A DNA stretch of 64,000 nucleotides from Streptomyces sp. SLBN-31 (GTDB lineage Bacteria; Actinomycetota; Actinomycetes; Streptomycetales; Streptomycetaceae): assembly GCF_006715395.1 (NCBI RefSeq), contig NZ_VFNC01000003.1, forward strand, positions 1,054,001 to 1,118,000, in the 5' to 3' direction. Position 1 is the first letter of the stretch, and each line of letters starts with the position of its first letter. This document shows, piece by piece, positions 35,622 to 44,352 of the stretch. Below the pieces are notes generated by a model. The model was not told the origin of the DNA and made no database searches. It saw only the letters and a list, made by a program, of their open reading frames with translations. The position numbers and the translations under genes were made by a program.

Positions 35622-36053
35622 ATGGACGGAACGGGTGCTGCGGCCGGTGGCTACTCCGGCACCCCCCTCGCCAGGAAGCTCGGCGTCAAGGCCGGTCATC
35701 GCCTCGCCCTCCGGCACGCACCGGACGCCTTCTACATCCCCGGTCTGCCCGACGGCGTCGAGCTCGTCGCAGCGGGTCCGCGCGGGGCCGACGTCACGGT
35801 CGCCTTCTACCGGGAGCACCGCGCGCTGGCGGCGGAGGCCCCGGCGCTCGTAGGGCACCTCGCCGACGACGCCATGCTCTGGATCGCCTGGCCGCGCAAA
35901 GCCGCCGGGCACGTCAGCGACATCGCCGAGAACGACCTGCGGGAGCTGTTCCTCCCGCTCGGCGTGGTCGACGTGAAGGTGGCCGCGCTGGGGGACGACT
36001 GGTCGGGGCTGAAGTTCGTGCGACGCAGGGAGAACCGTCGTACGAAGGCGTAG
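35622..36053 (+). CDS. DUF3052 family protein
   Basis: A 143-aa soluble protein beginning GGYSGTPLARKLGVKAGHRLALRHAPDAF, typical of DUF3052, with a central MLWIAWPRKAAGHVSDIAENDLRELFLPLGVVDVKVAALGDDWSGLKFVRR. Function unknown; the fold is small alpha/beta. ATG 35622 has GGAGGGCGGAC upstream. It ends in a basic tail (RRRENRRTKA). Confidence 0.82.
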   Translation: MDGTGAAAGGYSGTPLARKLGVKAGHRLALRHAPDAFYIPGLPDGVELVAAGPRGADVTVAFYREHRALAAEAPALVGHLADDAMLWIAWPRKAAGHVSDIAENDLRELFLPLGVVDVKVAALGDDWSGLKFVRRRENRRTKA

Positions 36054-36120
36054 TCGTCCGTGTGTCTGGTCGCCGTAGGCGTCCGCCGACGTATGAACGG
36101 GTGCACAGGGGCGCGAGTCG

Positions 36121-36135
36121 TGCCAAGACTTGGCA
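36121..36135. promoter_or_regulatory. Perfect palindrome TGCCAAGACTTGGCA
   Basis: Seven-bp arms around one central base, 85 bp upstream of the glycosyltransferase start. Form suits a dimeric repressor site; the binding protein is unknown. Confidence 0.45.
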
Positions 36136-36219
36136 TACGAAACGGCGTACTCAGGAAGTCCTCACCGTGAACGGCTAGCATCGCGGCCGATATCGGCGAC
36201 CACCGGACGGGGTGAGGGC

Positions 36220-37122
36220 ATGCGGGACAGGGAAGCGCCGCGGATCGCCGTCGCCGTCGTGACCATGGGTAATCGGCCCGCCGAGGTGGACGCGCTGCTG
36301 GAGTCCGTGGCCAAGCAGGACCTCGCCCCGACGCGGATCGTGATCGTCGGCAACGGCTGCCCGCTGCCCGACTTCGCCGGGCGGCTCTCGCTGCCCGGCG
36401 AGGTCACCCTCCTCGAACTCGACGAGAACCTCGGCTGCCCCGGCGGCCGCAACGCCGCGCTGGAGAGCCTGCGGGAGTTCGGGGACGTGGACGTCGTCGT
36501 CGAACTGGACGACGACGGGCTGCTCGTCGACGCCGATGTGCTGCGGCGCGTGGGGGAGTTGTTCACCGCCGACCCCCGGCTCGGCATCGTCGGCTTCCGC
36601 ATCGCGGACGAGCACGGCGAGACCCAGCAGCGGCATGTGCCGAGGGTCGGCGCATCCGACCCGATGCGCGGCGGATACGTCACCGGGTTCCTCGGCGGCG
36701 GCCACGCCTTCCGTACGGCCATGCTCGACGAGATCGGCCACTGGCCCGCGGCGTTCTTCTTCGCCCACGAGGAGACCGACCTGGCCTGGCGGGCCGCCGA
36801 CGCGGGCTGGCGCATCCTGTACGCCCCCGAACTGCTGCTCCAGCACCCGAAGACCTCGCCCGCCCGGCACGCCATCTACTACCGCGTGAACGCCCGCAAC
36901 AGGGTGTGGCTCGCGCGCCGTCGGCTGCCGCTGCCGCTCATCCCCGTCCACCTGGGCGTCTGGGTGCTCCTCACCCTCCTGCGCACCCGGTCGCGGGCCG
37001 GCCTGCGCGCCTGGTTCGGCGGCTTCCTGGAAGGCGTACGCGAACCGGCGGGCGAACGACGGCCCATGCGATGGCGGACGGTGTGGCGCCTGTCGCGCCT
37101 GGGGCGCCCGCCGGTGATCTGA
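36220..37122 (+). CDS. Family 2 glycosyltransferase
   Basis: A 300-aa GT-A enzyme: IAVAVVTMGNRPAEVDALLESVAKQ at the N-terminus, a VVVELDDDGLLVDADVL segment carrying the DxD-type metal site, and FLGGGHAFRTAMLDEIGHWPAAFFFAHEETDLAWRAADAGW, the acceptor-site ED(E)TD-like motif. A hydrophobic segment near residues 240-260 may attach to the membrane. Sugar and acceptor unknown. ATG 36220 follows GGGGTGAGGGC. It is monocistronic, with a terminator behind it. Confidence 0.87.
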   Translation: MRDREAPRIAVAVVTMGNRPAEVDALLESVAKQDLAPTRIVIVGNGCPLPDFAGRLSLPGEVTLLELDENLGCPGGRNAALESLREFGDVDVVVELDDDGLLVDADVLRRVGELFTADPRLGIVGFRIADEHGETQQRHVPRVGASDPMRGGYVTGFLGGGHAFRTAMLDEIGHWPAAFFFAHEETDLAWRAADAGWRILYAPELLLQHPKTSPARHAIYYRVNARNRVWLARRRLPLPLIPVHLGVWVLLTLLRTRSRAGLRAWFGGFLEGVREPAGERRPMRWRTVWRLSRLGRPPVI

Positions 37123-37141
37123 GGTCCTAGAGGGAGGGGAC

Positions 37142-37180
37142 GAGGGCCCCGGTCGTTCACCTCCGCCGACCGGGACCCTC
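37142..37180 (+). terminator. Terminator of the glycosyltransferase gene
   Basis: Fourteen-bp stem with one mismatch (GAGGGCCCCGGTCG with CGACCGGGACCCTC) and an 11-nt loop. The following 295 bp up to the SARP gene hold no supportable gene. Confidence 0.7.
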
Positions 37181-37475
37181 TGACGTCCCCCGGACCCGGC
37201 CGCGGCGGCGACACTCCCCCGAGCAACGCGTCCTACGCGCGCACCCCCGGGCCGGTTCCGATGAAATGATCACATCAGGTCGCACCAACGGATCGCTAAC
37301 ATGTGGCCAACGGTCCTCCGTGCCGTCCTCGGCCGACTGGCGCGAAGCGGCCGGCCGTCAGGGGCACGGCGGCGGAACCGCAGCGGATTCCGACCGGGAC
37401 CGGTCGCGGAACGGGTGGCGGGAAACCGCCGGGAAGAGGGCGGATTTCCGCCAAGAACGGTGGGCGGTGGGCGGC

Positions 37476-40400
37476 GTGAGTCGGCACGAGCTGCGGTTCG
37501 GGCTGCTGGGACCACCGGTCCTCTACGACGTCCAGGGCGCCGCCGCCGAGTCCGGCGCCGACGGGATCCGGCCCGCCGACGACGTCGGCGTCACGGCGAT
37601 CGGCAGCCCCAAGGTCCGCACCCTGCTGGCCGCGCTGCTCCTGGAGGCGGGCCGGGTCGTCTCCGTCGACTCGCTCAAGGACGCGCTGTGGGGCCTCGCG
37701 CCGCCCGCCTCCGCGCACGCCTCACTCCACAACCACGTCGCCCGGCTACGACGGCTGCTGGACGACCCCGAACGCCTGCGGACCGTGCCGCCCGGGTACG
37801 TCCTGCGCGTCGAGCAGGGCGAGTTGGACGTCCAGATCTTCGAGCGCCACGTCGCGGCGGCCCGGGGAGCGCACGCCGCGCGCAACTGGGAGCGGGTGGT
37901 GCGCGAGTGCGCCTCCGCGCTCGCCCTGTGGCGCGGCACCCCGCTCGACGGCCTGCCGTCCGACCTGGGCGGCTACGCCTACGTACAGCGCCTGGCCGAG
38001 GCCCGGCTGCTCCTCCTGGAGTGGCGTTACGACGCCGAGCTCGCCCTCGGCGGCGCCCGCCTCGACCGGCTCCTGCCCGAGTTGGCGGCGCTCGCCGCCG
38101 AGCATCCGCTGCGTGAGTCCTATCACCGCCAGCTCATGCTCGCCCTCCACCGCACCGGCCGCCGCGCCGAGGCCCTCGCCGTCCACCGCGACCTGCGCAC
38201 CCGCCTCGTCGAGGAACTCGGCGTGGAACCCGGCCCGCTGGTGCGGGAGGCCCATGTGGAGGTGCTGCGGCGGGCGGATGCGGGGGGTGAGGTCGCGGGT
38301 GCGGGTGTAGGTGTAGGTGCGAGTGCGGGTGCTGGTGATTCCCCCGGTGCGGGCAATGGTGCGCTCCACGTCGACCCTGGTGCTGGTACCCATGCTGGTA
38401 CCAGCACCGACGCCGGTACCGATGCCGACTCCGGCACCCCCAGCCAAGCCGCCCCGCCCCCGCCCACCCCCGCCGCTACGCGCGAAGAAGACACCGCATC
38501 GCCCCCTCCGCCCCCGGCCCCCCGCCCCGCCCATCCCCATCCCTCTCCCTTCCCTCTCCCCGCCCAACTTCCGCCGCCCCCACCTCACTTCACCGGCCGC
38601 TCCGCCGTCCTGGACGACCTGCGTGGCACCCTCGGCGCCGGTGACGCCCCCGCCGTCGCCGTCATCAGCGGCATGCCCGGCGTCGGCAAGAGCGCTCTCG
38701 CCCTGCACGTCGCCCATGAGCTGCGGGAACGTTTCCCCGACGGGCAGCTCTACGTCAATCTGCACGGCGCCACGCCCGGCATGACACCCCTCACCGCCGC
38801 CCAGGCCCTCGCCGCCCTGCTGCGCGACCTGGGCACCGAGCCGCGTCACATCCCCGAACACCCCGACGCGGCGGCCGCGTTGCTCCGCTCCCTGCTCGCC
38901 CCGACGCGCACCCTGATGGTGCTGGACGACGCCGCGAGCGCCGCGCAGGTGCGGCCGTTGCTGCCGGCCGGCGCCGGGTGCGCGGTGATCGTCACCAGCC
39001 GTTCGTCCCTCACCGTCCTCGACGGAGCCCGCCGCCACCCGCTCACCCCTCTGACCCGGGAGGAGAGCGCGGCGCTGCTGCGGGTGGTCTCCGGCCGGGA
39101 CGGCCTCGACGCGGCCCACCCCCTCGTCGAACTCACCGGCCGTCTCCCGCTCGCCCTGCGCATCGTCGCGGCCCGCCTCGCCGCCCGCCGCGCGCTCACC
39201 CCGGACGTGCTGGCTCACCAACTGGCCGCCACCGAGGGGCGGTTGCATCACCTGGAGTACGACGACCTGAGCGTGCGCCGTTCGCTCGCCGTCGCCCACG
39301 ACGCGCTCGCCGCGTCGGACCGGGAGGCCGACCGCGACGCCGCCCTAGTGCTGCGCGGCATCGGCGCGCTCGACCTGCCCGCGTACGGCGCACCCCTGCT
39401 CGCCCGCCTCGCCGGCATCGACGCGCACCGCGCCGAGGCCGCCCTGGACCGGCTCATCGACGTGGCCCTCCTGGAGGAGACGGCGTACGGCCGGTACACA
39501 CCGCACGACCTGGTCCGCGCCTTCGCCCGCGAACTCGCCGAGGCCGCAGAAGAGTCCCCGGACGCGTCCGGCGTCCCTTCGAATGCGTCCGGCACCCTTC
39601 CGACCGCGCCCTCCGGCCCTCCGACCGCGGCCGCCGCCGACATCGCCCTGCGCTGGTACGCGGCCGTCGCCGAACTCGCCCTGACCGCGATCGTCGAACC
39701 CGGCCTCGACCGCGACGACCGCCGCCGCCCGACCGCCGTCCAGCCCCCGGACCACGCGATCGAGCTTGCCGCACTGCCTCCCTTCGAGTCCGGTGAACAG
39801 GCCTTCGCCTGGGGCGACATGGAGCTGGAGAACGTGGTGACCCTGGTGGAGCGGTACGCCGACGCGGCGGCGGACGCCGACGAGCGGCTGATCGCCCGCA
39901 TCTCCTGCCTGATCCGCCTGCTCTTCCCCTACGTCCAGCGCAGCGGTCGGGTCGCCGAGATGGAGGTCCTCGGCCGTACCGCCCTCAGGCTGGCCCGGCG
40001 GCTCGGTGACGAGGCGGCCGAGGCGTACGCGCTGGGCGATCTGGGCGGCGTGCATTTCCTGACGGGCCGCCAGAGCGAGGCCCTCGCCCTCAACGACCGC
40101 GCCCTGACGATCTGGCGCCGGCTCGGCCGGATCTCCTGGGTGCGCCGCTGCCTCAACAACCGGGGCCTGCTGCTGGAAGGCCTCGGCCGGTACACGGAGT
40201 CCGAGCGGGCACTGCGCCGGAGCCTCGAGTACTCAAGGCAGTTGAACGACCCCTACGGCGAGGCCGTGACCCACAGCCACCTCGGCAACCTCTACGAGCA
40301 CACCGACCCGCGGGCCGCCATCGAGCAGCACCGGCGCTCCCTCGTGATCGGCGAGGAGATCGGTGCCGTGATCGTGCAGCACTCCGCGCACTGCAACATC

Positions 40401-40769
40401 GGTTACGCGCATCTCACCCTCGGCGAACCGGCCGCCGCCCTGCCGCACTTCGAGGAGAGCCTGCGCATCCTCGGCGGCCACGGCGACTGGCACGGCGAGT
40501 CCCAGACCCGGCTCGGGCTGGTGCGCGCGCTGCGCCTGCTGGGCCGTACCGAACGGGCCGAGCACGAGTGCGCCGAACTGCTGCGCCGGGCCGACGCCCG
40601 CGCCGACCGCTACTCCGGCGGTCTCGCCCGCCACCAGTACGGGCTCCTGCTGCGCGAACGGGGCCGTGCCGAGGAGGCACGGGCCGAGTGGCGCGTGGCC
40701 CTCGACGCCCTGAACGGCACCGACGAGCAGACGGTGGCGGCGGAACTGCGGGAGCTGCTGCACCGGTGA
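37476..40769 (+). CDS. AfsR-type SARP regulator with NB-ARC and TPR domains
   Basis: A 1097-aa regulator. Residues 1-100 form the OmpR-like winged helix, interrupted by a ~25-residue insertion (GAAAESGADGIRPADD); about 100-255 is the BTAD domain; 260-370 is a low-complexity Gly/Ala/Thr then Pro linker; 380-640 is an NB-ARC ATPase (P-loop ISGMPGVGKSAL, K405; MVLDDAASAAQVRPLLP); 760-1097 is a TPR array. AfsR-like proteins activate secondary metabolism or development; no biosynthetic cluster lies nearby, so its target is elsewhere. GTG 37476 starts at the conserved ELRFGLLGP; its ribosome binding site is weak and a longer frame reaches 37266. Confidence 0.88.
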   Translation: MSRHELRFGLLGPPVLYDVQGAAAESGADGIRPADDVGVTAIGSPKVRTLLAALLLEAGRVVSVDSLKDALWGLAPPASAHASLHNHVARLRRLLDDPERLRTVPPGYVLRVEQGELDVQIFERHVAAARGAHAARNWERVVRECASALALWRGTPLDGLPSDLGGYAYVQRLAEARLLLLEWRYDAELALGGARLDRLLPELAALAAEHPLRESYHRQLMLALHRTGRRAEALAVHRDLRTRLVEELGVEPGPLVREAHVEVLRRADAGGEVAGAGVGVGASAGAGDSPGAGNGALHVDPGAGTHAGTSTDAGTDADSGTPSQAAPPPPTPAATREEDTASPPPPPAPRPAHPHPSPFPLPAQLPPPPPHFTGRSAVLDDLRGTLGAGDAPAVAVISGMPGVGKSALALHVAHELRERFPDGQLYVNLHGATPGMTPLTAAQALAALLRDLGTEPRHIPEHPDAAAALLRSLLAPTRTLMVLDDAASAAQVRPLLPAGAGCAVIVTSRSSLTVLDGARRHPLTPLTREESAALLRVVSGRDGLDAAHPLVELTGRLPLALRIVAARLAARRALTPDVLAHQLAATEGRLHHLEYDDLSVRRSLAVAHDALAASDREADRDAALVLRGIGALDLPAYGAPLLARLAGIDAHRAEAALDRLIDVALLEETAYGRYTPHDLVRAFARELAEAAEESPDASGVPSNASGTLPTAPSGPPTAAAADIALRWYAAVAELALTAIVEPGLDRDDRRRPTAVQPPDHAIELAALPPFESGEQAFAWGDMELENVVTLVERYADAAADADERLIARISCLIRLLFPYVQRSGRVAEMEVLGRTALRLARRLGDEAAEAYALGDLGGVHFLTGRQSEALALNDRALTIWRRLGRISWVRRCLNNRGLLLEGLGRYTESERALRRSLEYSRQLNDPYGEAVTHSHLGNLYEHTDPRAAIEQHRRSLVIGEEIGAVIVQHSAHCNIGYAHLTLGEPAAALPHFEESLRILGGHGDWHGESQTRLGLVRALRLLGRTERAEHECAELLRRADARADRYSGGLARHQYGLLLRERGRAEEARAEWRVALDALNGTDEQTVAAELRELLHR

Positions 40770-40788
40770 CCACTCGGCCGGCGTCCGC

Positions 40789-42486
40789 TCACTTGGCGTC
40801 CGCGTAGCACTCGACGACCGCCGTGGTGAACGGGAACCGGACCGGCGTCTGCCCGAAGGTCAGCCGTCCCGCCGTCTCGGCCGCCTCCCGGATCGCCGCC
40901 ACGACCGTCTGAGCCTCCTCCTCGGGACAGTGCACGATCACCTCGTCGTGCTGGAAGAAGACGAGCTCGGCGGCCATGCCCGCGCAGGCCTGCCGCAGCC
41001 CGGCGAGCAGCAGCAGGGCCCAGTCGGCCGCGCTGCCCTGCACGACGAAGTTGCGGGCGAACCGGCCGCGGGCGCGGGCGTTGGTCGAGGCGTACCCCGG
41101 CACCCACTCGGAGCCCGAGCTCGCGCCGGTCTCGGCGGGGTCGTCCTGCGGGATGCCCGCCTCCTCCGCCGCGTCCTCGCCCGGTCGTGCCGCGGGCGGG
41201 CAGGTCCGCCCCAGCCAGGTCCGCACGAGCCGGCCCTCCTCGCCGGCGCGCGCGGCGTCGTCGACGTACGCGACGGCCTTGGGGAAGCGGCGTCTGAGGG
41301 CGGCGAGGTTCTTCAGGCCGTCGCCGGAGGTCTGCCCGTACACCGCGCCGAGCACCGCGAGCTTGGCCTGGTCGCGGTTGCCGGAGAAGGCCCGGTCGGA
41401 GACGGACTGGTAGAGGTCCGTCTCCCGTCCCGCCACCTCCATCAGCCCGGGGTCGCGGGAGATGGCCGCCAGTACCCGCGGCTCCATCTGGTCGGCGTCC
41501 GCGACGACCAGCCGCCAGCCCGGGTCGGCGACGACCGCGCGCCGGATCACCTTGGGGATCTGCAGGGCGCCCCCGCCGTTGGTGACCCACCTGCCCGTGA
41601 CCGTCCCGCCCGCCTGGAACTCCGGCCGGAACCGCCCGTCCCGCACCCAGTCCTGCAGCCACGACCAGCCGTGCGCGACCCAGATGCGGTACAGCTTCTT
41701 GTACTCGACCAGTGGTTTCACGGCCGGATGGTCGATGGACTGGATCTCCCACCGCCGGGTGGAGCGCACCTTGATGCCGGCCTGCGCGAAGGCCTTGACG
41801 ACATCGGCGGGCAGGTCGGGTCGCACCCGGCGGCCGAAGGCGGCCGACACCTCGTCCGCGAGCTCGGCCAGCCGCCGGGGCTCGCCGCCGCCCGCGTACC
41901 GCTCGCCGAGCAGTTCGTGCAGCACGCGGCGGTGGACCTCGGCGCTCCACGGCAGTCCGGCGCGGTTCATCTCGGCGGCGACCAGCATGCCCGCCGACTC
42001 GGCCGCGGTCAGCAGCCGCATCCGCTCCGGGTGGGCGGTCGCCTCGTGCCTGCGCTGCTGGTCGGCGTAGACCTCGACGAGGTCGGGCAGCGGCACATGG
42101 ACGGCGCGGGGTTCGAAGAGCGAGGACTGCGAGCCCGGTACGGCGGCGCGCTGGGGCGGGTCGGGTGGTACGGGGCCGCCGCGCAGCCGGGCCAGGGCGG
42201 CGGCCGCCGACCGTGGTTCGCCGTGCCGCCCCTCGTGCCCGAGGAGCAGGGTCTCGGCGTCCTCGACGTCGTAGCACCGCTCCACTCGCACCCCCGCGGC
42301 GAGCAGGCGCGGATACACCTCGGCCGTGGACCGCCAGACCCAGCGCGCGACCTCGGGCCGGGCCCGCACGGCTGTGGCGAGGTCGGGTTCCCACAGGACA
42401 GGTCCGGTGAGCAGCCCGTCCGGGCCGAGGGGGGCGATCTCGGCGCCACCGTCCTCGGCCGGGGCGAGTGCCCAGCGGTCGGTCAT
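40789..42486 (-). CDS. Stand-alone family-A DNA polymerase (second PolA-like)
   Basis: A 565-aa protein with only the polymerase half of PolI and a degenerate exonuclease-like N-terminus. Motif A: VVADADQMEPRVLA; motif B: RDQAKLAVLGAVYGQTSGDG; motif C: FFQHDEVIVHC (H513-D514-E515). Metal aspartates and the motif B basic residues are kept, but motif A differs from the standard DYSQIELR and motif B lacks the usual Phe. No 5' nuclease domain is present. Classical polA is about 900 aa. ATG 42486 is preceded by GAGACT rather than a Shine-Dalgarno. Probably a DNA repair polymerase; convergent with the SARP gene (19-bp gap). Confidence 0.85.
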   Translation of the reverse strand: MTDRWALAPAEDGGAEIAPLGPDGLLTGPVLWEPDLATAVRARPEVARWVWRSTAEVYPRLLAAGVRVERCYDVEDAETLLLGHEGRHGEPRSAAAALARLRGGPVPPDPPQRAAVPGSQSSLFEPRAVHVPLPDLVEVYADQQRRHEATAHPERMRLLTAAESAGMLVAAEMNRAGLPWSAEVHRRVLHELLGERYAGGGEPRRLAELADEVSAAFGRRVRPDLPADVVKAFAQAGIKVRSTRRWEIQSIDHPAVKPLVEYKKLYRIWVAHGWSWLQDWVRDGRFRPEFQAGGTVTGRWVTNGGGALQIPKVIRRAVVADPGWRLVVADADQMEPRVLAAISRDPGLMEVAGRETDLYQSVSDRAFSGNRDQAKLAVLGAVYGQTSGDGLKNLAALRRRFPKAVAYVDDAARAGEEGRLVRTWLGRTCPPAARPGEDAAEEAGIPQDDPAETGASSGSEWVPGYASTNARARGRFARNFVVQGSAADWALLLLAGLRQACAGMAAELVFFQHDEVIVHCPEEEAQTVVAAIREAAETAGRLTFGQTPVRFPFTTAVVECYADAK

Positions 42487-42521
42487 GCCACCGAGTCTCG
42501 CAGGAGGGTCCGACAACGGCC

Positions 42522-43256
42522 TCAGCTCGACTCGGGCGGGGCCTGCAGGTATTTCTCCAGGGCCTTGGCCAGCTCGGCCTCCACCGCGGTCTTGCCGATG
42601 CCGAGTCCGGACAGGACCCCGGTGCCGTTCTCGAACTCCAGCAGGGCCAGCAGGATGTGTTCGGTGCCGATGTAGTTGTGGCCGAGGCGGAGGGCCTCGC
42701 GGAAGGTGAGCTCCAGGACCTTCTTGGCGTCGGAGGCGTAGGGGACGAGCTCGGGTGCCGCCTCGGCGGCGGGCGGCAGGGCGGCGGTCGCGGCCTCTCG
42801 CACCGAGTCGAGGGTGACGCCCTGGGCGGCGATCGCCTTGGCGCCCAGTCCTTCCGGCTCCGCGAGCAGGCCGAGGACCAGGTGGGCGGGCACGACCTCG
42901 GTGTGCGGCGCGGCCTTGGCCTCGTTGTGCGCGCTCATCACCACGTTGCGGGCCCGCAGGGTGTAGCGGCCGAAGCCCTGGTTGGGGTCGAGGTCGGTCG
43001 ACTCCTTCGGCACGAACCGCTTCTGCGCGGCCTGCCGGGTGACGCCCATGCTCTGGCCGATGTCCGTCCAGGAGGCGCCGGAGCGCCGGGCCTGGTCCAC
43101 GAAGTGGCCGATCAGGTGGTCGGCCACCTCGCCGAGGTGGTCGGCGGCGATCACCGCGTCCTGGAGCTGGTCGAGGGGCTCCGAGTGGACCCTCTTGATC
43201 GCCGCGATGAGGTCGTCGAGACGTACGGATGACGTGACGGTGGGATTCGTCGACAT
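42522..43256 (-). CDS. HTH regulator with Clp N-terminal domain
   Basis: A 244-aa protein: helix-turn-helix near residues 60-82 (SWTDIGQSMGVTRQAAQKRF) followed by a double Clp-N repeat (VVMSAHNEAKAAPHTEVVPAHLVLGLLAEPEG and LRLGHNYIGTEHILLALLEFENG), without any AAA+ domain. Clp-N modules bind substrate or adaptor proteins, so this could sense protein stress or arginine phosphorylation (inference). The start ATG 43256 touches a promoter made of two GTCAAC-N5-GTTGAC sites, implying autoregulation and a leaderless mRNA. Confidence 0.85.
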   Translation of the reverse strand: MSTNPTVTSSVRLDDLIAAIKRVHSEPLDQLQDAVIAADHLGEVADHLIGHFVDQARRSGASWTDIGQSMGVTRQAAQKRFVPKESTDLDPNQGFGRYTLRARNVVMSAHNEAKAAPHTEVVPAHLVLGLLAEPEGLGAKAIAAQGVTLDSVREAATAALPPAAEAAPELVPYASDAKKVLELTFREALRLGHNYIGTEHILLALLEFENGTGVLSGLGIGKTAVEAELAKALEKYLQAPPESS

Positions 43257-43303
43257 GTGTCAACCGTAGGTTGACACCCGCATGGCGTCAACCCTGAGTT
43301 GAC
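43257..43303 (-). promoter_or_regulatory. Twin-operator promoter of the Clp-N regulator
   Basis: On the minus strand, -35 TTGACG (43286-43291) and -10 TACGGT (43263-43268) are 17 bp apart and the -10 ends 6 bp before the ATG. Site 1 (43257-43277, 9-bp arms GTGTCAACC) covers the -10; site 2 (43287-43303, GTCAAC-N5-GTTGAC) covers the -35. The sites are 28 bp apart, centre to centre. Confidence 0.8.
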
Positions 43304-43911
43304 AGTCGGACGGCGAGGCCCGTGAAGACCGTCCCGGTGAAGATGTTCAGCCCGCGCGCCACCCTCCGACTGCGGCGCAGCAGGGACGAGAGCTTGCCGG
43401 ACAGCAGTCCGACCGAGCCGTCCACCACGAACCCCATGACCGTGATCGTCAGCCCGAGGACCAGGAACTGCTCGCGCACATGGCCGAGGCCTGGGTCCAC
43501 GAACTGCGGCAGGAAGGCGACGTTGAAGAGGATCACCTTGGGGTTGAGCAGATTGGTGACGGTCCCCTGCCAGAAGGCGCGCCGCCGCCCGGGTCCCGCC
43601 GCTCCACCCTCCTCGACCGCCGTTCCCCGGTCCCGGAACGCCTTCACCGCCAGGTACAGCAAGTAGGCCGCGCCCGCCCAGCGCAGCGCGTGATAGAGCG
43701 CCGGAAGCGACAGGAACAGCGCCGAAAGCCCGAGCGCGGCGGCCACCGTGTGCACGAACATCGCGCAGGCCACACCGGCCGCGGCCAGCACGCCGGTCCG
43801 TGGGCCGCCGCGGCCGCCCATCGCCACGATGAACATCATGTCGGGGCCGGGAGTGACGCACAGGGCGAAGGCGGCGACCAGGAAGGCCGCGTACGAAGAC
43901 ATGTCCACCAT
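43288..43911 (-). CDS. LysE family amino-acid exporter
   Basis: A 207-aa membrane protein with six hydrophobic segments and the LysE/RhtB signature CVTPGPDMMFIVAMGGRGGPRTGVLAAAGVACA; a later NLLNPKVILFNVAFLPQFV is also typical. Likely exports amino acids or related small molecules. Its stop codon lies inside operator site 2 of the downstream Clp-N gene. Start ATG 43911 is uncertain; ATG 43902 is possible. Confidence 0.88.
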   Translation of the reverse strand: MVDMSSYAAFLVAAFALCVTPGPDMMFIVAMGGRGGPRTGVLAAAGVACAMFVHTVAAALGLSALFLSLPALYHALRWAGAAYLLYLAVKAFRDRGTAVEEGGAAGPGRRRAFWQGTVTNLLNPKVILFNVAFLPQFVDPGLGHVREQFLVLGLTITVMGFVVDGSVGLLSGKLSSLLRRSRRVARGLNIFTGTVFTGLAVRLSTQG

Positions 43912-44025
43912 GCGGCCATGCTCGAAACCGCCCTCCCCGGGGGCGAGCGAGTTTCGAGGAGTGAGACGGGACGAGTCCGGCCGACGCCATGTGGTGCGCG
44001 CGAAACGGTGATTGACTCACCTTCC

Positions 44026-44352
44026 GTGACCACGTCCACCGCGCGTTCGGCAACGGGCCCCACCCCCACCGCGGCCCCGGCCTCCCTCTCCCTCGCGGAC
44101 GTTCGCGGGCTCGTCGACGAGACGGTCCGCCTCCTCGCCGAGCACGACGCCTTCGCGGACGTCGCCGAACGGCTCGCGGTGCTGCTGCGCCGACGGCTGG
44201 CGGAGGGGGCGTACGACGTGGGGGGCGTCGAGGAGCTCGGCCACCTGGTCGCCGCCGACGTGCGGTCCCTCGGCGGCGACAGGCTCCCGGGTCTCACGTA
44301 CCACCAGGGCGGCGCCCGCTTGTCGGACCCGCATGTCACGATCGAAGAGTGA
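44026..44352 (+). CDS. Small conserved protein of unknown function
   Basis: A 108-aa acidic, helical protein (LADVRGLVDETVRLLAEHDAFADVAERLAVLLRRRLAEGAYDVGGVEELGHLVAADVRSLGGDRL). No recognised domain. GTG 44026 gives consistent codon bias; there is no obvious Shine-Dalgarno. It overlaps the DUF2786 gene by 4 bp (GTGA), so the two products probably work together. Confidence 0.7.
   Translation: MTTSTARSATGPTPTAAPASLSLADVRGLVDETVRLLAEHDAFADVAERLAVLLRRRLAEGAYDVGGVEELGHLVAADVRSLGGDRLPGLTYHQGGARLSDPHVTIEE

Noticed and set aside
37476..40769. SARP gene as marker of a biosynthetic gene cluster
   Set aside because: No synthase, tailoring or resistance genes lie nearby; neighbours are a glycosyltransferase and a polymerase.
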